Assembly (NCBI GenBank): GCA_905221605.1
Contig: CAJNDS010002143.1
Coordinates: 1 to 64,000, forward strand
DNA length: 64,000 bases
Origin: Symbiodinium natans
Lineage: Eukaryota > Sar > Dinophyceae > Suessiales > Symbiodiniaceae
Direction: 5' to 3'
Of this stretch, positions 1 to 12,100 are shown piece by piece (the stretch's first letter is position 1; the number at the start of each line of letters is the position of its first letter). The notes beneath the pieces were generated by a model. That model worked only from the letters and a program-made list of their open reading frames with translations, searched no databases and was not told the DNA's origin. Position numbers and translations under genes: made by a program.

Positions 1-182
1 AGCGCGGGCAGAAAACAAAATCTTCTGAACTCGGCTCTTCTGGCCTCCATGGTGCTCTGGCCAGGAAATACAGCTATATCACCTCTGCACCCTTTGAGGA
101 CTAGGACCGCAGGACTACTCTAGGGACCATGTTGATCCTTCTCCACTAGTAAAGTGCTATTTAGTGATTCCCTCAATATGCC

Positions 183-1767
183 TCAATGGAAGCCTGGATG
201 CAAACCAGGAACCCACAGACAATTTTCCGCGCTGGCTTTGCCATTCGCAGTCGAGAAGTGAAACTCTACATCTGCATTCATTGTTTGCATGCAGCGACTT
301 GCAGTGTGCGCTACGCACTTGCCTGCTTTGATGGTGGCCCGGGCCTTGGTGAAGGCAATTGCATGTCCTACGTCATGTCCAGACAGTTGTGCGGCTGGCC
401 GTTCGCTACCCATCTGTGCCCTTGCAATGCCTGAGAAATTCTGAGAGCCTGCAAAGTACCTTCCCAAACACTAGGCTTGTCGCAGCGGTGATCCGCGAAG
501 AAGATGTAGCAGGCCCTGCCAGAAAGGTGCCGAGAGAGCGACTTCTCCCACTCCCACCGTCGGGTCAGGTAAGGTTTTCAAGGGTCTGGGGTGCTGTCCG
601 CTGGTGCTGCGGTGCAGTAAGTACCCTTGTGCATGTATCCTAATGTATTGCAACATTGGCGCGACCTCGCCCGTGTTGGAGACGAAAGATGCCTTCGAGG
701 TGTCACCAGCACCAAAGAGAAGGTCGAGCAGCTCAAGATTCCACATGGAGCAAAGGAATGCTGTTGAATGGTATAGACTTGCTCCCCCTAGGCAACTAGC
801 CCACTGAGCTGCAAGCGTGCGCAGGATTTTCTGCCATCTCCGCAAGAAGCCGACAACTGTCGCGACCTTTGCAGCCCGAGCCAAGCTCATGTCATTTGGA
901 TTCAGAGCGGACTTGTAAGCATCCGGCCAAGGACGGCAGCCACCTCAAACTCCGCTGGACGTTCTTTTGGCAGCTTGGGCTCTTTCCTCATTCGCGTGAC
1001 GGGAGGCTGACTCATGGTGCTGAAGCTTGGCCAACTTCCGCGACAAGAGTGTAATGAAGGCGAGGCCACTCACCATAATAACAGCTCTGAACCTCTTTGT
1101 TTCAAAACTCTCCCCAGAAGATTTAACCTTGCGAAACCTGCAGCTGGCCTTGGCTTTGCTTCGACATCCTCGTCATCGCCTTGGACTGCAGCGACAGTTG
1201 CGCTTCTAGGGCGAGTGGATTATGTATCTGTGGATTCTGTTCTTTTGTGAAGGCAGCTTTTGTTGTTTCATGTCATTTTAGTATAATTGCTTCTTTTCGG
1301 AGGTGGCATTTGGGATATAGGGTTGTCTTTTGGTTCCGTCTTTACGGGTTTTGAAACTTAGGATGTTCCCTGCGCAGTGGCTGAAAATCGGCGGCGATGG
1401 TCAAAGAACCCGAGGGAACTGGAAATTCTCCATTTTGGTGGACGTACTGACCTTGTGGTCCTGATTTGCAAACAGCTGTAGATACCAGCATTTCAGACCT
1501 TCATTGCATATAGAGCACCCTTCCGAATAGGCAAAGACAGCGCAACTACCGGCGCAAATGCCGGCACGCTCAGACCCACTGCGGAAGACCATTCGCCTGG
1601 TAAAGTGGGCCCCAGCTGCAAACTTTGTAGTGCACGGATAGGTTTCGAATGTCTTTACACATGTACATTGCGGCTTGGAGGACAGCTAATGGGACTCTCT
1701 CGGGCACAGCGCCCTCAATCTTCGATTGTCCCACATGCTCGTCATTTGCTGAAGTACTGAATTGCAC
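183..1767 (-). CDS. Multi-exon gene, product unknown
   Basis: I do not recognise the protein. Coding-like minus-strand blocks follow in order at about 1767-1633, 1592-1453, 1222-1074, 1019-944, 911-625, 560-460 and 413-183, the last ending in TGA. The block at 1592-1453 is Cys-rich and stops at a GTCAGT donor; 1222-1074 stops at GTGAGT; 911-625 and 560-460 stop at GTACTT; the last block begins after CAG. The middle block has a basic, Trp-containing helix (FLRRWQKILRTLAAQW) followed by a hydrophobic stretch with YHSTAFLCSMWNLELLDLLF. The third block is acidic (GDDEDVE). Frames change between blocks, as expected for exons, but phases of the short gaps do not all agree, so decay is possible. One gene or two cannot be decided without transcripts. 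Confidence 0.5.
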
Positions 1768-2181
1768 GATGTGCCTTGCTTGTCATTTGGCCAAGTTGAA
1801 GTTTACGTTACCAGCAGATCACAAGCCAAAACGTTCTCACCCAAACCTTTGTATGCACGAAAAGGAAGCTATTCTTAAACGAAGGCTTCACGACGGAATG
1901 CTGCCTTGTCGTAAGAAGCGAACCAAAACAGCATGCTTAACAAATATAAGATGACTGGCATTTGTTCAGGAATGCGACAGCCATCACAACAGACGCAAGC
2001 TGGAGGTGATGAGTAGACATGACAAAAGGAGAGGTGGATACACGGCAGGCAATCATAAAACGACGTGCAGATATGTATGTACAAGTTCTGTGTTTTGCAG
2101 TTGCACATAGCTGTATGTGTCTACATCTATCTGTGCGGATCTTATATGTACACATTACATGTCCTCCCATTGCGCGGTTCG

Positions 2182-2212
<31 letters not shown>
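2182..2212. repeat. C homopolymer, 31 nt
   Basis: Uninterrupted C run followed directly by CAACGGAACCACG. This junction resembles the C-tract / AATGGACCCACCG ends at 17.9 and 20.05 kb. Confidence 0.95.
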
Positions 2213-2214
<2 letters not shown>

Positions 2215-2292
2215 CGGAACCACGAACCCTAACCCCAACCCCCAACCCGAAACCATGAACCTCAAACCCTGAACCTTAAACCGGAAAAATGT
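2213..2292. repeat. Degenerate telomere-like CCCTAA tract
   Basis: CCCTAACCC, CAAACCCTGAACC and AACCTTAAACC variants of the plant/dinoflagellate TTTAGGG telomere unit lie in one short interstitial run next to the C homopolymer. Confidence 0.7.
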
Positions 2293-2434
2293 GAACCCCA
2301 AACCCAACAACCATACCTCGCCGAGGCAGGGGCGCATGCACGCCCGGATCAGATGCATGAATTTGTTCTGTATATATATATATGTGGCCGAGACCTTTAG
2401 GGTCTATTTCACGGCTGGTTCTTCTTTCAGTAGT

Positions 2435-2585
2435 AGTGCAATAATAATAATAATTTTAATATTATTATGAGTATAATAATACTGACCGTAATTGTAATAG
2501 GAATAATAATAGTACTAGTAATAGTAATAGGAATAGGAATAGTAATAATACTAGTAATAGTATTAGTAGTAGTAACAGTAATAGT
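2435..2585. repeat. AAT/TAG trinucleotide-hexanucleotide microsatellite
   Basis: About 150 bp of AATAAT, AGTAATAG and GGAATAG variants. Long open frames here translate as Ile/Thr or Leu runs and are not genes. Confidence 0.9.
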
Positions 2586-2679
2586 GAAGGTTTGGTCTGT
2601 GTGTGCACCGGCGCCAGCAAGTGCAGCCATGTAGCTCTAGCACACTTTGAAGTAAGAGATAGACAAGTTGTTTCATAGC

Positions 2680-5600
2680 CTGAAGAGGGGCGAAGGGCTC
2701 TCTCATTTCCGATTACGAGGTAGAGGTGAGCTATCTCATTTCTTAGAAACATAGAGGAGATCTCATTTCCACGACAGAGACATCTTTCACTCAGGAGAGA
2801 ACGCAAGCTGTTTCATTTCCAAGAAAATAGAGGAGCTCTATCATGTCGTTAGAAGTGAGAAGCTCTGCACTAAAAGATAGAAGGCATCGATTCGTTTCCC
2901 TTTTTCTTTTGCTTATCAAAGGGTCTTTTCAGTTCGAACACAGGATTTCTTTCATGCCCTATAAGAAGGATCGAGGAGCTCTTTCATCTGAGAGATAGAA
3001 GAACGCATTCATGAAGTATACACGAGCTCATTTCTCGTCAAGAGGCAGAGGCGTGCCCAGCTCTACCATTACCTAACTCTTACCTGAAATTTCTCTATCT
3101 CGCAATAGGTCATGAGAGACCTCCTTTTTCACGCTGCAGGAAATGAGAGAGTTCTCTTCTATGTCGATTTTCAGAAATAGCTTCGCAGCTTCTCTATCAA
3201 TGAAGAGTTTTGAAGGCCACTCTGGGCCATTCTCTGTCCATCAAATGGGACATGACATAACGCATCACTCGCTATCGTTTACGTGATAGAGTTTCGCTAT
3301 CTCTGAATAGGTCATCTGAAAGCTCCTCTGTATCTTTGCAGCAAGTGAAGGAGCTCCTTGCCTCTTCTGCAAGAGCCCTCCGCTTCCTATTTTGCAATGA
3401 GCAAGCTCTTTTATCTCCTCTGGTTCCTAATAGGTCATGAGCGGGCTTCCCTCTCTCCTTCTCTTTTAGGGGATAGAGGAGGTTTTTTCATGTTGCGTTA
3501 ACAGCTAGAGGACATCATTTATATCCATTCTGTCATTTCGTATGAGAAGATACAGGAGCTCATTCATCTCCTAGTCAGAGATTGAAGAACTCGTTCACAA
3601 GAGATATAGATATAAGAAATCTCTCATACAATGTATAAGAGCTCTCTCATGTCCTACCTAGTTCATTTGCCGTCACCAGCGCTCAGCTCTACCATTTCGT
3701 ATCTTTTATATGACATAGCTTCTCTATCTCGCAATAGGTCATGAGAGACCTCCTCTTTCTTTTGCAGGAAATGAGAGAGGTCTCTATCTACCTTTTGTGA
3801 AAGAGCTCCCTTTGTTCAATCACAAGAACTCATTCATAGAAGCTGTAAGAGCTCTCGAATGTACTTTCTTGTTAATTTCCCGTCGATAGGTAGAGGAGCT
3901 CACAGCTCTACCACATCCTACCCTTTACATGGAAGAGGCTCCTCTATCTCGTAGCGGGTCAAGAAAGATTGTCTCTATCTCTTTGCAGAACATTAGAGAG
4001 TCCTCTACCTACCTCTTGTGAAAGAGCTCCTTCACCTCAAAATCAAATGCCACAACTCGTCTATCTTTCACTGGGACATGAGACAGCTCCATTGTGAATT
4101 TCTATTCAGAAATAGCTGCTTCTCTATCGATGAAGAAATCATGCGAGTAGCCGTTTATCGATGCATAAGAAATGACATAGCTCTTCTACCTTTTTGCGAC
4201 AGATCTCTTCTTTACCCGAAATGAAAGTTTGGAAGGCCATTCTCTATCCCTTGAATGGGGACACAACTCATCAGTCTCTATCGTTTACGTGAGAGAGTTT
4301 CGCTATCTCTGAACAGGTCATCTGAAAGCTCCTTTGTGTCTGCGCAGCAAGTGAAGGAGCTGCTTGCCTCTTCTGCAATAGCTCCTCCGCTTCCTATTTT
4401 GCAATGAGCAACCTCTTCTATCTCCTTTGGTTCCTATTTCTCGTTTGCCATCACTAGGCAGAGGAGCTCTCAGCTCTACCATGACCTATCTTTTACATGA
4501 AAGAGGCTTCTCTATCTCGTAACGGTTCATGGAGTCATGACAGATCTTCTCTATCTCTTTGCAAGAAAAGAGAGAGTGCTCTACCTACCTCGTGTGAAAG
4601 AGCTCCTCCACCTTGTGATCGAGAGTGACAGAACTCGTCTATCTTTCAACGGTGCATGAGCCAGGTTTTTTGTTTGTATTTGAGAAAAAGCTTGTCTACC
4701 CGTGATATAATAAGAAATGAATAGCTCTTCTACCTTTCTGTGACAGATCTCTCCTTTATTCGAAATGAAAGTCTGGAAGGCCATTCTCTATCCCTGAAAT
4801 GGGGCATGACATAACTTTTCAATCTCTATCGTTTACGTGATCGAGTTTCGCTATCTCTGAATAGGTCATCTGAAAGCTCCTCTGTATCTTTGCAGCAAGT
4901 GAAGGAGCTCCTTGCCTCTTCTGCAAGAGCCCTCCGCTTCCTCTTTTGCAATGAGCAAGCTCTTTATCTCCTCTGTTTCCTAACAGGTCATGAGACAGCT
5001 CATTTCCACACTGTCATTTCGTATGCGAAGACACAGGAGCTCATTCATTTTCTATTCAGAGATTGAAGAACTCATTCATAAGAAATGTATGAAAGTTCTC
5101 TCATGTCCTATCTAACTGATTTACCGTCACTAGGCAGAGGAGTCCTCAGCTCTACCATTTCTTATCTTTATATGACATAGCTTCTCTATCTCGCAATAAT
5201 CAGGTCGTGAGAGACCTCCTCTCTCTTTTACAGGAAATGAGAGAGGTCTCTATCTACCCTTTGTGAAAGAGCTCCCTTTGTTCACTGGCAAGAACTCATT
5301 CATGAAAGCTATAAGAGTTCCCGTCGATAGGTAAAGGAGCTCACAGCTCTTCTATATCTTACCCTTTACATGAAAGAGGCTCTCTATCTCGTAGCGGGTC
5401 ATGAAAGATCGTCTCTATCTCTTTGCCGGACATGAGAGTCCTCTACCTACCTCTTGTGAAAGAGCTCCCCCACCTCGTAACGTACAAAGACAGAACTCGT
5501 CTATCTTTCAATGGGACATGATCCGTCTCTTTGGTTTTGGTTGAGAAAAGCTTCTCTATCCATGAAGCAAACATGAGAGAAGCCGATTGTCTCTAGGCTG

Positions 5601-7775
5601 CTTATCGCTTCGTAGGAAATGACATAGCTCTTTTACCTTTTTGCGAGAGATCAACCCTAATTGAAGGTTTCGAAGGCCTATCCCTGAAATGGAGCGTCGC
5701 ATAACTCATCAGTCTCTCTCGCTTACGTGAGACAGCATTTATTCTATTTCGTAACAGGTCATCTAAACGCTCTTCTATGCGTTTGTAGAAGTAAAAGAGC
5801 TCCTTGCCTCTTGTGCAAAAGCTCCTCCGCATCCTAAAGAGCAATGAGCAAGCTCTTCTATCTCCTCTCTCTTGAATAGGTCATGAGAGGGCTCCCCTCC
5901 CTCTGGTTGAGGGAATGACAGAGCTCCTCCGCCCCTTACGAAAGAGCCTTTCTCCTGCTTGAAAAGCTGCGGGCGGGTGCTCTGGCGCCTCGTAGGTTTG
6001 GGAGGGCTCCTTTTCACATCTTTATCTTTCCGACTCCGAGATATAGGAGCTCATTTTTTCGAAAGTGGTAGCAGAGATCTCTCATTTCCAAGAGATCTTT
6101 GTCACTCAGGGAGAAAGCAAGGTTTTGATTTCAAAGAAATGGAGGAGCTCTTTCATGTCCCATTAAGAGTGTGGAGCGCTCTCATTACGCATGAAAAGAT
6201 TGATGACATGGATTCGTTACCATTCTTTAACTTTTCTCGAAGGGTCTTTTCTTTTCATATGCAGGATCTCTTTCATTTCCTATGAGAAGATAGAGGAGCT
6301 CTTTCATCTCAAAGATAGAAGAATGCATTCATAAACGGTATAAGAGCTCTCCCATGAACTATATCTCATCGTAGGGGGCATAGGAGTCTTAGGGGGCTCA
6401 GGATTCGCGTGCAGGGTGTAGGGTTTATAGGGCTACGGGAATTTAATGGAGGGTGTATTTGTGTAGTCTGCCTATTACCGTAACAAACCCGTGACATAAC
6501 CCAGAGCCATTACTTGCAAGACTGCTTCTTGAAAGCAAGAGCGCTAGTGTCTAACCATTGTACATTCCTACATGAGATACCCCACCACATCTTGAAAACA
6601 CCTCTTTCTCCAAGGGTTTACTGGGGCATTAAGGAACAAGAACGTGATGGTTTCAGCACCAAAGTAAGGGAATAGCAAAGGGTTTCCAGGGAAAACTTCC
6701 CTGATGCAACCGGTCTCTATCTCACAAGAGGTCATGAGAGACCTCCTGTATCACATTGCAGGAATGAGAGAGTTCTCCACCATGTTTGTTTTCCGAAATA
6801 GCTTCTCTATCAATGAAGAGTTTTGAAGGTCGCCCTGGGCCATTCTCTGTCCGATAAATGAGACATGACATAACTCATTAGTCTCTATTAAGAGAGTCTC
6901 TATCTCTACGTGATCGAGTTTCGCTATCTCTGAATATACGTCGTCTGAAAGCTCCTCTGTGTCTTTGTAGCAAGTGAAGGAGCTCCTTGCCTCTTCTGCA
7001 AGTGCTCCTCCGCTTCCCCTTTTGCAATGAGCAAGCTCTTCTATCTCCTCTGGTTCCTAACAGGTCATGACTTCTGCAAGAGCTCCTCCTCTTGATATTT
7101 TGCAATGAGCAAGCTCTTCTATCTCCTAATAGGTCAGAGAGGGCTTCCCTCTCTCCCACTCTTGTAGGGGATAGAGGAGCTTTTTCTTGATGCGTTAAAA
7201 GCTCGAGGGCATCGTTCATTTCCTGTCTGTCATTACGTATGAGAAGAGACAGGAGCTCATTCATCTCCTAGTCAGAGATTGAAGAACTCCTTCAGGAGAG
7301 CTCTCTCATATCCTATCCTTTTGGTTCCCCGTCACTAGGTCCCTAGGTAGAGGAGCTCTCAGCGTCTCAGCTCTACCGTTTGCTACCTTCTACGTGGCAG
7401 AGCTTCTTTATCTCGCAATAGGTCATGAAAGACTTTCCAGCAAATGAGAGAGTTCTCTACTTTACCGCTTGCGAAAGAGCTCCCCTTTTTCAATGACAAG
7501 AATTCACTCATACAAGCTACAAGAGCACTCTAATGTCCTGTCTTGCTCATTTCCCGTCAATGGGTAGACGAGCTCGCAGCTCTACCGTTTCCTACCCTTT
7601 ACATGAAAGAGGCTCCTCTATCTCGTAGCGGGTCATGAAAGATCGTCTCTATCTCTTTGCCGGACATGAGAAAGTCCTCTACCTACCTCTTGTGAAAGAG
7701 CTCCCCCACCTCGCAACGTACAAAGACACAACTCGTCTATCTTTCAATGGGACGTGATTCTCCTTTGCTTTTGGT
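2680..7775. repeat. GAGCTC-rich mosaic satellite, about 5 kb
   Basis: No gene is seen. The stretch is built from diverged modules rich in GAGCTC, CTCTATCTC, GGTCATGAGAGACC and GAAAGAGCTCC. One long module (TTTCGCTATCTCTGAA, then GCAAGTGAAGGAGCTC, then CTTCTGCAA, then TTTTGCAATGAGCAA) begins near 3278, 4281, 4829, 5721 and 6905. A second module (CAGCTCTACC, then TACATGAAAGAGGC, then GTCATGAGAGACC) recurs near 3060, 3690, 3905, 4475, 5140, 5345, 7365 and 7580. Spacing is irregular (about 1.0, 0.55, 0.9 and 1.2 kb), so this is a shuffled higher-order repeat and not a regular tandem array. A telomere-like patch and a dispersed repeat interrupt it at 6.36-6.72 kb. Confidence 0.85.
6435..6720. repeat. 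Dispersed repeat, copy 1
   Basis: About 285 bp that matches 8745-9085 in order and orientation. Shared landmarks include AGGGTGTATTT, GTCTGCCTAT, TTACTTGCAA, GCTTCTTGAAA, GAGCGCTAGT, CCATTGTACA, GATGGTTTCAGCAC and GGGAAAACTTCCCTGA. Each copy follows a short run of GGGTTTAGGG-like DNA. No coding frame runs through it. Confidence 0.85.
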
Positions 7776-8196
7776 AAGCCCGAACGACTACCGGAATTAA
7801 CTTCTTGCATTTCTTGTTTTTCTCACAGACAGGAAGAAGTTACGGAAATTAATGAATTGTGAATTTCTTTAATTTGTTTTCATTAATCTCGCAAGCCCGA
7901 ACAGCTGCCGGAATTAGTTTCATGAATTTCATTAATTTCTTTAATTTCTTTGATTTCTTTATTGTTTGAATTTCTGAAAACCTTTAATTTCTTTAACTCC
8001 CTCAATTTCTTGAATTTCTTTACTTTCTGTAATTTCGTTTAATTAGTCTCGCAAGCCCGAACGGCTGCCTGAATTAATTTCTTTAATTTCTTTTTTGTTT
8101 CTTTAATTTCTTTAATTTCTCACAGAGAGACCCAGAAATTAAAGAAATTAATGAAATTAATTGGGGGAGCCCACCCGGCTCACGGGACTAATTTAA
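7776..8196. repeat. AATTTC array, diverged outlier with fold-back ends
   Basis: TTAATTTCTTT units with three left-end motifs (AAGCCCGAACG...TACCGGAATTAA type) near 7777, 7887 and 8047 and one right end (CCCGGCTCACGGGAC) near 8175. It appears to be an older relative of the 9.1-13.0 kb array, separated from it by about 0.9 kb. Confidence 0.85.
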
Positions 8197-8249
8197 ACTA
8201 GAAGACGATTGGCCCGAAAGCATCGATTTGCGGTGCGTTGAGTCTATGC

Positions 8250-8480
8250 ACTTGACTCTGTGCGCTCGAACTGTATGCACTTGGACAAGTGTATGCACTT
8301 AAGTGTATGCACTTATATGGTTGCATACTCACTTGTATACTGCACTTGTATACTGGACGTGTATGCACTCGAACTGCATGGCACTCAAGTGTGTTGAGTT
8401 GAATGCCATGCACTTGTGGTCAACTCTATACACTTCATTGGCATTCAATAGATCTGAAGTAAACGGACTTGAACTGTATG
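8250..8480. repeat. GTATGCACTTG-type degenerate minisatellite
   Basis: GTATGCACTTG, GTATGCACTTA, GTATACTGCACTTG and GCACTCAAGTG variants follow each other at 11-20 bp spacing. Open frames on both strands are by-products of the repeat. Confidence 0.8.
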
Positions 8481-8524
8481 AACTTCACTTGCTGTCTGCT
8501 TGCTCTGCGAAATTGTTTAGGGAG

Positions 8525-8735
8525 TAAGGGGGCTTCGACAGCTTAGGGAGCTTACGGGACTTAAGGAGGCTTGGCGGGCTCAGGGGGCCTGGGGAGCTTC
8601 GGGGCCTTAGGAAGTGTAGGGGGCTTGGGAGTCTTAGAGAACTTGGGATTCTTAGAGGGCCTGGAGGCCGTAGGAGTCTTTGAGCGTTTAGGGTTTAGGG
8701 TTTAGAGTTTAGGGTTCAGGGTTTAGGGGAAATGG
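8525..8735. repeat. GGGCTTAGGA-type and TTTAGGG-like tract
   Basis: Purine-rich GGAGCTTA, GGGGCTTGGGAGTCTTAG variants pass into TTTAGGGTTTAGGGTTTAGAG at 8696-8730, an interstitial telomere-like run. A smaller equivalent lies at 6375-6432 before dispersed-repeat copy 1. Confidence 0.8.
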
Positions 8736-8744
8736 TTTGTTTAG

Positions 8745-9085
8745 AGAGGGTGTATTTACATCGTCTGCCTATGAACGTAGCAAACTCGTGACACACATTA
8801 CTTGCAAAACAGCTTCTTGAAAATTAGAGCGCTAGTACCAAGCCATTGTACACACAACTATATGAAAAATCCTTCCTACATCTTGAAGGCGTCCCTTTCT
8901 TTAAGGGATGACTGGGGAAATTAAGGGAAAGAAAGGGCGATGGTTTCAGCACGAAAGTAAGGGAATAGAAAAGGGAACGCGGTACAGATACACGAAGCCT
9001 TAAAGGGATTCGAGGGGAAATTCTAGCACTACACAGGGGTTTCAAGGGAAAACTTCCCTGAAACAATCGGGGCCAAAAAAAAGCG
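8745..9085. repeat. Dispersed repeat, copy 2
   Basis: Longer copy of the 6435-6720 unit. It has about 55 extra bases before GGGAAAACTTCCCTGA. It ends where the AATTTC satellite begins, whereas copy 1 ends in the GAGCTC satellite. Confidence 0.85.
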
Positions 9086-9109
9086 CAACAGGGAAACATC
9101 AGGGAAATT

Positions 9110-12100
9110 TTATTAAAGAAATTAATGAAATTAATGAAATTAAAGAAATTAACTAATTTCTTTAATTTCTTTAATTTCGCACAGAGAGGCCCAGAAATTA
9201 AAGAAATTAATGAAATTGATTAATTTCTTTAATTTCTTTAATTTCTCACAGAGAGGCCCAGAAATTCAAGAAATTCAAGAAATTAATTAATTTCATTAAT
9301 TTCTTTAATTTCTTTAATTTCATTAATTTCTTTTAATTAGTCTCGCAAGCCCGAAGGGCTACCGGAATTAATTTCTTTAATTTCTTTAATTTCTCACAGA
9401 GAGGCCCAGAAATTAAAGAAATTAAAGAAATTAATTGGGGCCCCCCCCCCCGGCTCACGGGACTAATTAAAATAAATTAAAGAAATTAATGAAATTAATG
9501 AAATTAAAGAAATTAATTAATTTCTTTAATTTCTTTAATTTCGCACAGAGAGGCCCAGAAATTAAAGAAATTAATGAAATTATTTAATTTCTTTAATTTC
9601 TTTAATTTCTCACAGAGAGGCCCAGAAATTAAAGAAATTAATGAAATTAATTAATTTCTTTAATTTCTTTAATTTCTCACAGAGAGGCCCAGAAATTAAA
9701 GAAATTAAAGAAATTAATTAATTTCATTAATTTCTTTAATTTCTTTAATTTCTTTAATTTCTTTTAATTAGTCTCGCAAGCCCGAAGGGCTACCGGAATT
9801 AATTTCTTTAATTTCTTTAATTTCTCACAGAGAGGCACAGAAATTAAAGAAATTAAAGAAATTAATTGGGGTAGCCCCCCCGGCTCACGGGACTAATTAA
9901 AATAAATTAAAGAAATTAATGAAATTAATGAAATTAAAGAAATTAATTAATTTCTTTAATTTCTTTAATTTCGCACAGAGAGGCCCAGAAATTAAAGAAA
10001 TTAATGAAATTAATTAATTTCTTTAATTTCTTTAATTTCTCATAGGGAGGCCCAGAAATTAAAGAAATTAAAGAAATTAATTAATTTCATTAATTTCTTT
10101 AATTTCTTTAATTTCTTTTAATTAGTCTCGCAAGCCCGAAGGGCTACCTGAATTAATTTCTTTAATTTCTTTAATTTCTCACAGAGAGGCCCAGAAATTA
10201 AGAAATTAAAGAAATTAATTGGGGTAGCCCCCCCGGCTCACGGGACTAATTAAAATAAATTAAAGAAATTAATGAAATTAATGAAATTAAAGAAATTAAT
10301 TAATTTCTTTAATTTCGCACAGAGAGGCCCAGAAATTAAAGAAATTAATGAAATTAATTAATTTCTTTAATTTCTTTAATTTCTCACAGGGAGGCCCAGA
10401 AATTAAAGAAATTAATGAAATTAATTAATTTCTTTAATTTCTTTATTTTCTCACAGAGAGGCCCAGAAATTAAAGAAATTAAAGAAATTAATTAATTTCA
10501 TTAATTTCTGTAATTTCTTTAATTTCATTAGTTTCTTTTAATTAGTCTCGCAAGCCCGAAGGGCTACCGGAATTAATTTCTTTAATTTCTTTAATTTCTC
10601 ACAGAGAGGCCCAGAAATTAAAGAAATTACAGAAATTAAAGAAATTAATTGGGGGAGCCCCCCCGGCTCACGGGACTAATTAAAATAAATTAAAGAAATT
10701 AATGAAACTAAAGAAATTAATTAATTTCATTAATTTCTTTAATTTCGCACAGAGAGGCCCAGAAATTAAAGAAATTAATGAAATTAATTGGGGCCCCCCC
10801 CCGGCTCACGGGACTACTTAAAATAAATTAAAGAAATTAATGAAATTAATGAAATTAAAGAAATTAATTAATTTCTTTAATTTCTTTAATTTCGCACAGA
10901 GAGGCCCAGAAATAAAAGAAATTAATGAAATTAATTAATTTCTTTAATTTCTTTAATTTCTCACAGAGAGGCCCAGAAATTAAAGAAATTAATGAAATTA
11001 ATTAATTTCTTTAATTTCTTTAATTTCTCACAGAGAGGCCCAGAAATTAAAGAAATTAAAGAAATTAATTAATTTCATTAATTTCTTTAATTTCTTTAAT
11101 TTCTTTTAATTAGTCTCGCAAGCCCGAAGGGCTACCGGAATTAATTTCTTTACTTTCTTTAATTTCTCACAGAGAGGCACAGAAATTAAAGAAATTAAAG
11201 AAATTAATTGGGGTAGCCCCCCCGGCTCACGGGACTAATTAAAATAAATTAAAGAAATTAATGAAATTAATGAAAGTAAAGAAATTAATTAATTTCTTTA
11301 ATTTCTTTAATTTCGCACAGAGAGGCCCAGAAATTAAAGAAATTAATGAAATTAATTAATTTCTTTAATTTCTTTAATTTCATTGGAGGCCCAGAAATAA
11401 AGAAATTAAAGAAATTAATAATTTCATTTCATTTCTTTAAATTCTTTAATTCTTTAATCTTCTTTTAATTAGTCTCGCAGCCGAAGGGCTACCTGAATTA
11501 ATTTCTTTAATTTCTTTAATTTCTCACAGAGAGGCCCAGAAATTAAAGAAATTAAAGAAATTAATTGGGGTAGCCCCCCGGCTCACGGGACTAATTAAAA
11601 TAAATTAAAGAAATTAATGAAATTAATGAAATTAAAGAAATTAATTAATTTCTTTAATTTCTTTAATTTCGCACAGAGAGGCCCAGAAATTAAAGAAATT
11701 AATGAAATTAATTAATTTCTTTAATTTCTTTAATTTCTCATAGGGAGGCCCAGAAATTAAAGAAATTAATGAAATTAATTAATTTCTTTAATTTCTTTAT
11801 TTTCTCACAGAGAGGCCCAGAAATTAAATAAATTAAAGAAATTAATTAATTTCATTTAATTTTGTAATTTCTTTAATTTCATTAATTTCTTTTAATTAGT
11901 CTCGCAAGCCCGAAGGGCTACCGGAATTAATTTCTTTAATTTCTTTAATTTCTCACAGAGAGGCCCAGAAATTAAAGAAATTAATTGGGGTAGCCCCCCC
12001 GGCTCACGGGACTAATTAAAATAAATTAAAGAAATTAATGAAATTAATGAAATTAAACAAATTAATTAATTTCTTTAATTTCTTTAATTTCGCACAGAGA

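Noticed and set aside
2435-2806. Two minus frames of 67 and 113 codons
   Set aside because: They run through the AAT/TAG microsatellite and read as Ile/Thr or Leu runs.
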